Of a stretch of DNA of 64,000 nucleotides, positions 62,301 to 64,000 are shown piece after piece (the stretch's first letter is position 1; every line of letters starts with the position of its first letter). Below the pieces are notes generated by a model, which was not told the DNA's origin, made no database searches, and worked only from the letters and a program-made list of their open reading frames with translations. Origin of the DNA: Thiothrix sp. UBA5583. GTDB taxonomy: Bacteria; Pseudomonadota; Gammaproteobacteria; Thiotrichales; Thiotrichaceae. Location: contig DILV01000030.1 in NCBI GenBank assembly GCA_002425225.1, positions 79,541-143,540 of the forward strand. The letters run 5' to 3'. Position numbers and translations under genes: made by a program.

Positions 62301-63853
62301 ATTTTCAGGATCGGGAACAGCGGAATGGAGGTGTTTCCACTCTGACTGGGCACACCGTCCTCGTCTGCGCCATCACCGAATCTGGCGTTGTAGCTATACT
62401 GGCTGGCTGCTTCGGCATCCGGGCGGTTGATACCCAAATGGATACTGTTGTTGATGGTATGGCGGGCGTTGCCATACGAGGCAGGTGCATCACCAAAGTC
62501 ATACAGGGTTCCGCTGGAAACTGTCAGTGTGTGGTCTTCCACTTCACCACTGGTGGCTGCACCCGTAGGAACATCAGCTTCGCTAAGGGTTTGGCTCAGA
62601 CGCAAACGTGTATAAAGTGTCCCTGCCGTCAGGCCGGATGGCAGGGTAAAGGTCGGGTAAAAATAGCCATTCCAGTAAACGTACTGGGTATCAGCTTTCT
62701 CCCCCGCATCCACAAAGTCGCCATCACGGTTAAAGTCGATATAGGCTGTTAGGTAAGACTTTATATTGGTTTCATTTTTGACGTAAACCGGCAGGGAATA
62801 AGTCTGGCCTGCGGTTGTTGGCATGATGGGTGGATTGACTAAGCCATCTTCATCATCCGGGCTATTGGTCGTGTCATCACTCGTGGCAGTACTGTTTTGC
62901 AACGTACCATTGTCGGCATCCACCTGAGAGCCGATCATCAGATTGGGGATGATGGCGTGGCGGGGGCCGTTGTCAGTGGCAAGAGTCTGATAGTTGCCGC
63001 TGGCAGTGCCCGTTGCGGTATCAGGGGCATCACCATAGTCCAGGTTATTGTTGATGGCAAACAGCAGGCCAGCATTGTTACGCCCGGTTGTCCAGCTCCA
63101 GGTTTTATTACCGGTCGCGCCCGGTGTGGCAATGGTTTGATAAGCTACACCTGCTGCTGTGCGGGTGATGCTGGAGAAAGCCTGGGTCATGCCGGTAGGC
63201 ACGTTGAGTGTGGAAATGTCACCCGACGCCATCGACATGGCTGAAACCAGCAAAGCGTTATGCGAAGTGGTATTGATGCCGGTTATGGCTCTGGATGTGC
63301 CTGTCGTTGCCGTCCCGGCGTTATTGCCACTTTGGTTGCCAATGGGCTGGATCGGGTTGTGCCCTGTAACACGGTTAGCCATGATCCGCCAGTTGGCTGG
63401 GGAGGTGGCGTTGCCTGATGATGTAAAGGTGTACGTGGCTGGTTCGGATGCCGTGGCAATTTTGTAGAAAGCGGCAACAGTGGCGCGGCTGGCGGTTCCG
63501 TCAGTGGTGGCTAAAGCCTCGCGTCTGATCAGGGTAAAACCATTGCTGCTGTTGATGGTAAGGTTGGTTCGTTCGTAATGGAGCGTGACAATGATCAGGT
63601 CGCCTGCCTGTATGTTGGCGGGTTTGCTGACCGTTTGGGTATTACCGCTGGTTCCTGAGTTGCTGGTCTGGTTGCCTGTACCGGTTTGCCAGACAGGATC
63701 GGCTTGTGCGGCAAAGCTCATACTCAGGCCAAACACGAGCGCAAGTAGAATGAATACGGAATTTGTCCATTTTTTTAGACGAGCAGAAATGACGATTAAA
63801 ATAAATGACAGGATGTAAAGAATGGGCAGAATCCCTGTTTTAAGCGTATTCAT
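44384..63853 (-). CDS. Giant secreted mosaic surface protein (SdrD_B, GEVED, VWA, lectin, beta-helix)
   Basis: 6489-aa single ORF. ATG at 63853 is chosen (GGAA 9 nt upstream; ATG 63889 lacks a site). The N-terminus holds two hydrophobic stretches split by RLKKW, the second ending SMSFAAQA, probably a long signal peptide. Approximate modules: N-terminal beta domain 52-265; GEVED 265-622 (two), 2052-2225, 3515-3679, 3889-4059; paired DNF/carbohydrate-binding-like domains 622-878 and 2225-2482; ten SdrD_B-like modules (878-1100, 1568-1822, 2482-2835, 3332-3515, 4059-4209, 5529-5686); two propeller-like modules 1100-1568 and 2835-3332; L-type lectin-like 3679-3889; beta-helices 4209-5266 and 5686-5995; VWA with DNSGS 5272-5529; cadherin-like 5995-6230; C-terminal module with two GDIN/TDIN Ca-like loops 6230-6489. 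Likely an adhesin or sheath protein; no secretion gene is adjacent. Confidence 0.88.
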   Translation of the reverse strand: MNTLKTGILPILYILSFILIVISARLKKWTNSVFILLALVFGLSMSFAAQADPVWQTGTGNQTSNSGTSGNTQTVSKPANIQAGDLIIVTLHYERTNLTINSSNGFTLIRREALATTDGTASRATVAAFYKIATASEPATYTFTSSGNATSPANWRIMANRVTGHNPIQPIGNQSGNNAGTATTGTSRAITGINTTSHNALLVSAMSMASGDISTLNVPTGMTQAFSSITRTAAGVAYQTIATPGATGNKTWSWTTGRNNAGLLFAINNNLDYGDAPDTATGTASGNYQTLATDNGPRHAIIPNLMIGSQVDADNGTLQNSTATSDDTTNSPDDEDGLVNPPIMPTTAGQTYSLPVYVKNETNIKSYLTAYIDFNRDGDFVDAGEKADTQYVYWNGYFYPTFTLPSGLTAGTLYTRLRLSQTLSEADVPTGAATSGEVEDHTLTVSSGTLYDFGDAPASYGNARHTINNSIHLGINRPDAEAASQYSYNARFGDGADEDGVPSQSGNTSIPLFPILKMTASSYSVDLNVTNTTASPANLRGWIDFDQNGLFDTDEAATVSVPTSTSNGTATLTWNSIPTDIKLGTTFIRLRLTTDATVTASTPSNNASNGEVEDYPIAVAIDVPPDSADVTLVKGETPACSSTVFTDNFNDVPADQYFGANTSATPYVIRDWTATGGGSDSYARTLTTALFPTQGTSIYFGNGFIRRFYPDVGIAPQFDGNGRMLSPPDAIELRDNVDDTTPGINTNQADWGPEPVKLSRTFATTAGQRYRLYFSAIPEDAGNDYYASGLMRVDTPSGSVHFKAPGGMEGIQKYRIEFTATGTSSTISFINYGHLGTDGGYCDPNSVISGPWCSVGGIPIDKKGNELIIDDVTVALASACPTSAIAGTVYTDKNGNNTFDSATENGLGNISVSLYDNNGTTTTTTDDLKVATVATAANGSYSFANISAVPRYRIEVDTRDTDLPTSAVIGTTNPLADVAVTAGNTLANQNFGFDLGCDASAGEFGGIVFRDYNQNGIRESQEEGIAGVTVTAYDTANTAVATTTTDARGWYRFSGQTNGAQYRLEFTGLPASLSSGAQGTDSATNVRFVTASSSCSTHYGVSDPVEYCQATPYVSANVFVGGDPTAADVGVYTSVHTFPYNATGPAYAETPPASSKASIAQTGAIWGMAYQKSSKTLYASAVMRRFSGLGSLGTGGIYKINMNDPTTNTGASAYLDVKTIGIDTGADVRLTDSCSPKLSTNPWVAAHDVAAWDAVGKVGIGDIDHDDANNRLWLVNLNDRKLYGINNISPTTTPTAANVLGGYSINLPSPHSCTSGTFRPWAVKYHRGYVYVGGVCDASSAPYTLSNVRGYVLRFDPANTAAGFSYVKDFPIDQQRNLYSHDYPAQWNGWIPQADAVGWPYFHSPIVSNLEFDTDGSIIIGIADRAGMQNGNNSYDEPSCADLGVDYTSSTGDVLRLCKTNSGYATDSEPGCTTDIPSNSKTINEYYWGDMGPTDNSWQGMNEIASGGLAMAPGSATVLMSSYDVNTWGTNGVAWLNNRTGSADNRYYVSATTMGKATGMGELEILCDQAPNEIGNRVWLDTDKDGIQDAGEAGINNVNVTLTCGTDSASTTTNTSGEYYFSNVSGGNATFMGSGESCSLSISSSQASLSGHTLTTQNADSKTDNNYQTDIRDSDAAVSGANAVISFTVGSAGQNNHSLDFGYQTNISMGSISGTVYRDSNQNNSFDSGSESGIASISVSLYDENFTASNTADDTLLSTVSSGADGSYSFSNLNPARSYRIQTDSTDSDLPAGASIGTANPLTGVSVAAGATTGNQNFGFDLLSAGSCAAPAPSGTNAYINTAVGWTHDENDPAGQAANHALPAINKPDEIAAASNQTATGLTTGRIDWGLYATTASVPATLADAISNNKYLQYSFTTQSSLSNTHILYGLGLVTQGTTIGSNHSGKYKIQVQVDDNAAFSSPQVVKTLIQIDEANPTTGASISEGPYDYGVAYYYNHYDFDSPLELASNTTYYVRFYLYDDTVSGFFGGSANRVVFDNLKLKTHECATSTSNDFGDAPATYGDASHTIVAGIHLGDNAPDGETASKYSFNARTDNHDDGAPSQNAPGAYIPLFPVLQLTDTSYSSSFKVTNNTGTAGKLYGWIDFDKSGTFEEDEAASVDVPTGSSNASVTLNWASIPFDVQLGTTAIRLRLTTDSSITTSTPTGAASNGEVEDYPIAIAMDIPPNSPSLAIISGATPAACETVVFQDNFDDLTPTVFWGTNRPGSQAIRDWTRSGGGNDTYAHITTPVGQGSSVYFGNGGIRQISPATPSGYTFDANGKLLTTIDAIALRDDMDDFITPGTTANEYGSKADWGPEPVRLARTFATTPGKTYRLYFKAIPENPAGTYASGIMRLDMPGGSIHFKAPGSAEGTQTYAVEFTAFDYNSTITFVNYGHTEGSNNGYCDPNSVFNANPWCTVGGRDDVKVGNELIIDDVVLTQAACATGTIHGTVYHDANLNNSHDAGIETGITAISVKLYDENGTTGNTADDRLVYTASTYVQGGYYFTDVDTSNTYRIEVNTADPDLPAHMLLGTANPLTGVTVTANTILYNQDFGFDLLTPSNIAGTVYLDNNTNDVFDTGVDYGLGSIKVSLYNDNGTAGNTADDTLLGNTSTAINGAYRFDSLDHTLTYRVAVDTTDTDIPAGATIGTTNPVTGVAVPANTTVTKNFGFDQASNGITGKVFLDYNLNGQLDSNSAMSNFANNTSIKLAFDKGIAGAQIKAECVGASGKLSFGPVTSDVNGQYYLATPGAVAGNYNCVLQMSSIPAGYSVATQSGSGNQVLTQVVSPTAVNTYFALQEETSYCQNNPDMATNRFAYGQQTPNPPFAGNNDVPNIFAFPYNSGTTGLPNTNPPGYNQPLETDAAFRDLALANQVGSVFGLGWHPASDSLFASAYMKAWTGFGSGGTGGIYRVDMSNPASPTTSLYANLNQIFPATPPTAGSDPYLTGVFSAGNPGYVQIADGSGSDPDGSYVASGNATRDNQDGQINDAVGKTAFGDLDVSADGKSLFAVNMANNKLYILPIRTAPLSAADAGLISSYNIPFASNCKTGGTKRTFGLGEYQGGLYVATQCGAEYGLPWEVPEHSVFRFDLGSKTFSTTPSLVYSRPSEDTYSINFSTITDLVFDPAGNMTLTFRETLPSPYGPSVDGGKGTGYSVIRRACVLNKATFTWERENNGSCGGVTTAGKDNGYGTGPSYGTFFHQEYPADHGPSLRSASYGGAAQIPGFMEAAYTIAEPFEFYSVGISWVDTGLGNPATAGQRNRAYSFYKGTGAFEYPDNRPVNGKNAAIGDLEILCDTPSLEIGNRVWQDSDSDGVQDAGEPPVAGVKVELFANGANLASATPLATALTDANGYYAFSSDMRGYPATGNNAPNDTAGANGGFNAADIQGGRASTASHKYGLLSLTPNTQYQVVIRNVGGASKQAALGSMTLTTAAQGTDPELDSDAGVVGDHAVANVSMLGYGNHYHAVDFGFKAGAILPDYGDAPATYGTPSHTIVSGIRLGATAPDGEAAAQPSTGANLDDTTGTDDEDGITLPTLTAGQTATITATVAGAGGYLQGWMDWNGDGDFADTGEQVATNIQDNAGSDTNTTAGTIAFNVAVPAGAVTTQTYARFRWSSTSGLNSTAAASDGEVEDYALSIAAATCLALPVTTVGHATVLANNEFQLTPAVNSQIGAIWGTKRVNLAQPFDYTARAFLGSKDGADGMTFTLQNTSATALGSSGRGLASGDGSGGGGISPSLVVELDTHYNYDDGWNDPLDDHMAIYLHGNGRHNGAATSLISPVVLGELEDNAYHLFRVVWNPATTTLQVYVDGILRATKVVNLVSELGTSTPYWGYTASTGGLNNRHAICNLSDPSISSASYDQSDAPATYGTPSHQILTGFRLGAAVDADTAAMPNVSATGDDTTGVDDEDGVTLPTLTQGQTASITATVAGAGGYLQGWIDWNGDGDFADAGEQVATNIQDNLVGDTNNTAGTIAFNVAVPAGAVTTQTYARFRWSSTSGLNSTAAANDGEVEDYALTIASSMAYGLSGKVFEDVNYGGGAGRPLSTAGAAGVLGVRVELYNSTGSFVSSTTTADGGPYSFANLANGTYYVRVVNDTIRSTRAGSDASERSIQTFRSDGTSAVTNEVGGRKPALVDAAANTTNQTLNTSTFVLSGGGQAQSVQPVTVSGSNITGADFGFNFSTVININDSGQGSLRQAILNANLLANSMTQPGSNYGVNTALNKEVLVFNIPASGDPQGRADICSGTTCNITVNSKLPDITAPLIIDGATQPGYTAGTPGMPRIRIAPTTGLDAIGISIAYTATDSTVRGLSITGFRTSNMNRAINVAAARTVVESNYLGVKPDGTADANSQGIMLEYADTATTVIGGSTAAKRNIISGNLRWGIAYDTGATAGTIQNNFIGTNVAGTAALGNQFGGIDLEGANDTLVLDNVIAGNAGDGLQIGYTNGTILTSGYTIRGNRIGVGINGEAIGNTGPGIMNYGGSSNHQMGGTAAGQANIIANNIGGGIKLAANSAGVNNVISGNSFYANGNLGIDLGNNGVTVNDANDADAGANNLLNFPLIADLSIASGNLTVKGCAPSGATVELFEADVSAGGKAAPGDNKVGKSKDYGEGQTYLASFVEGGASDTDTANCTLATDADGNNQTGMKAFSVTIPAPVAFVAGDTMTATATLAGTGTSEFSPVFLYDATCKLIVTTTADTDSAANNSGSLRDAIECANSTPGVDSITFNMPNTETGFINPDGVANNGNEYWRISLNSQLPSITEGVSIDGRTQTSNKGNTNSGNVAAAATVGTDNIALAVVTAPEIEIVGQWFGAGFDIKASNVSIYGLGMRLFDTDIRMDQANTTGILLNELALGVNPVNGGDPGAGQRSNQHIAVNASGVGFVLTNSLLGFNDNKRGIVTGQYNNVSDVSATISGNHFIGVGMTGNTENAAIEILRTQNPSVTISGNRFVGRGSATATDLAVEFNDYGGGNTTCVTCRVENNTISGFHDGVGYFTDASLTGLVVSKNRIYSNTEFAVFLGNVQNASVTQNYLHDNGKSGVLINKDPAKGNVISQNSIYHNGEVGINLAGGNQVDPGGVTLNDANDADSGPNGLLNMPVINQVIVGASNLTVRGCAPAAAVVELFEADVSPGGAATAGDNTFALSRDYGEGQRYLTSVAENSAADIDAGNCALPAFDGMNNTGMKAFQFTLPLPSGIVVGDKLTATATVAASGTSEFGPVMTSEGPPPNIGGGSCTASGGTDILFIVDNSGSITPAEYADFASTIQTVGTQLLTDNPQNRIGIAHFGGPTDSLVSGGQYVYFERDFSSVAMTAPVRQFGTGGAYNVDWWADHLAGAVQQIRYALDSNASTSSTYIVSPVREMSRNASTPLQIVLMTDAVRYGDWVPSDISMLIDPAGSGAEPDDGSDFTIYNQLKSAGISFSVVSFNPTPADIAASAAIASTGGTYNGSIDANPQDPQGSQTTPRRFISVTSGFQLTAAQVNELVEGTAICTSSISGLVFEDPNYGGLRDAGGVLIPRPASSAGTKGIANATVEIYASNGSFVDSTSTDTNGIYKLPSLTDGKYYVRVVSDSVSSSRAGGNGSELPVQTYPTVGGVKPSVADAGINAGGASSLTVSPSKTFVFTGGTLTGQQAQSVQEITLSGSSINNVDFGFNFSSVVNTNDNGQGSLRQFLLNANLLGDDNALTQEGRSLGKEHAILILPTSDPRYASGVWTILLNTSLPNIDKPMILDGSTQSGFNPATGVPVVKLDGNNLAGNGLSLVAGSTGSSIRSLAITRFGGDGINLQGNTTGNAILGNSIHTNGGLGIDLVGGTENVHGVTANASNDTGPNNLLNYPEFKTMGITDGTKIITYDFDLDVPVGTYRLEFFKNDSADASGHGEGQIYLGGRDIEVSATGKQNYKGSFNANQLLAGNDKVSATLTRKVGADFTDTSEFAGTATGTTTTVCKDWITNPSLAPADFNIAENSSIVAFITAKDASGNTINYALKGADGKYFAITASSPTTPECKTVKMIDPNVIITKSASADGEAGVRAVPPGYLPPPGNFESPADANKDNVYEVQVVATYADGTQVTRDLTVRVLNENEAPVIISAPAVSFVEDSVANVLDITSQDQDAGTSEGNGLSYRISGGTDASFFAVTSTAGILTFRAIPDYDAPMDSNRDNIYEVEVTVTDTGGLSNSKLFTVTVTNNTADDGILLQTRAFLQGAYDGGSQMMAADLNALGLLPAKQPYGLAPFKYTGTETFSDMLKETTGNNAPVDWMLVELRSSLSQVVASRAVIVQRDGDLVDAQTGSPDLHFAKVAAGNYYVVIRHRNHLDVITASPVSLVNTARMVDFTLSATAVKAEHARVTAGKLALMWAGDINGSQTLTASGPGNDANTLLSTILSAAENPQAHTNYVLHGYLPTDINMDGKTLFSGPNNDASLLVGNILLHPLNTGYASNYIVKGGLSP
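51724..51826. repeat. 103-bp direct repeat, copy A
   Basis: Identical to 52867-52969 over 103 bp, within about 320 bp of high similarity that encodes the end of GEVED copy 5 (FNVAVPAGAVTTQTYARFRW). The offset is 1143 bp, divisible by three. Confidence 0.9.
52867..52969. repeat. 103-bp direct repeat, copy B
   Basis: Partner of the repeat at 51724-51826, in GEVED copy 4. Recombination between the two would remove 381 codons, including the L-type lectin-like domain, without a frameshift. Confidence 0.9.
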
Positions 63854-63933
63854 CACTATTGTTCCGTTATCATTATGATTATTCGGCATTTCTTTTTTAG
63901 CCCAGTATGATTTTTATAATTATTACTCCTTAT

Positions 63934-63961
63934 AGTATATCACCACTATAAATTGGTTCAA
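63934..63961 (-). promoter_or_regulatory. Predicted sigma-70 promoter of the giant gene
   Basis: On the minus strand, TTGAAC (63961-63956), 16-bp spacer and TATACT (63939-63934), giving a leader of about 75 nt before the ATG at 63853. A perfect dyad TATAGT-N8-ACTATA (63931-63950) covers the -10 and part of the spacer, placed where a repressor could bind. The 147 bp from the ATG to the window edge hold nothing else recognised. Confidence 0.55.
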
Positions 63962-64000
63962 TTGATTGTTTGATTCGGGGTGTGACCGGAAGTGATGCTC

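Noticed and set aside
46097..62752. Long plus-strand ORFs (up to 477 codons, e.g. 48551-49693, 57860-59293, 61550-62752)
   Set aside because: They mirror the repetitive Thr/Ser/Gly/Asp-rich giant gene; stop codons are rare on its antisense strand and no family motif or ribosome binding site supports them.

Overview
The window looks like chromosome of a filamentous, probably sulfur-oxidising gammaproteobacterium close to Thiothrix (Thiotrichales). This is an inference from the gammaproteobacterial housekeeping genes and gene order (pyrG-kdsA-eno-ftsB-ispD, waaA-waaC, a cbb3 oxidase cluster) combined with traits frequent in filamentous bacteria: an XisH/XisI pair and a giant SdrD_B/GEVED-type surface protein. 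No rRNA, tRNA, CRISPR array, transposase or phage gene was recognised.

Layout. 1-3.4 kb: 5' part of der, divergent from galU, which overlaps recD. 3.4-8.3 kb: accessory genes, namely an FKBP-like/methyltransferase fusion, a large lipoprotein with a glycosidase-like C-terminus, a small lipoprotein, and a helix-hairpin-helix protein with a histone-H1-like lysine tail behind a hairpin-rich leader. 8.4-15.1 kb: a PhoX-type phosphatase, then an LPS-related run (GT4 glycosyltransferase, waaA, waaC) and a DMT-type exporter. 15.2-20.9 kb: a compact putative defence operon, SEC-C protein - type III Mod - XisH - XisI - type III Res, with XisH/XisI embedded between the two restriction-modification subunits.

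21.0-30.1 kb: dgkA, then the complete high-affinity cbb3 oxidase set: ccoNOQP with a palindromic FNR/ANR-type box and a strong terminator, followed by the assembly genes ccoG, an N-terminally extended ccoH, ccoI and ccoS. 30.4-38.5 kb: a LysR regulator, a conserved hypothetical gene whose ribosome binding site lies in a 12-bp stem, uvrB, an MltB-like transglycosylase, an aspartate aminotransferase, miaB and an SH3b protein. 38.6-44.4 kb: pyrG-kdsA-eno-ftsB-ispD, interrupted by a long palindromic intergenic repeat before eno and by an opposite-strand gene for a Gly/Ser/Asn-rich disordered protein.

44.4-63.9 kb is one minus-strand gene of about 6489 codons for a secreted mosaic protein: ten SdrD_B-like modules, five GEVED modules, two propeller-like modules, an L-type lectin-like domain, three right-handed beta-helix regions, a VWA domain, cadherin-like repeats and a Ca-binding-like C-terminus. 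It contains a 103-bp identical direct repeat exactly 1143 bp (381 codons) apart, so recombination would remove a lectin-containing block in frame. The best candidates for something undescribed are the Mod-XisH-XisI-Res operon and this giant recombination-prone surface protein.
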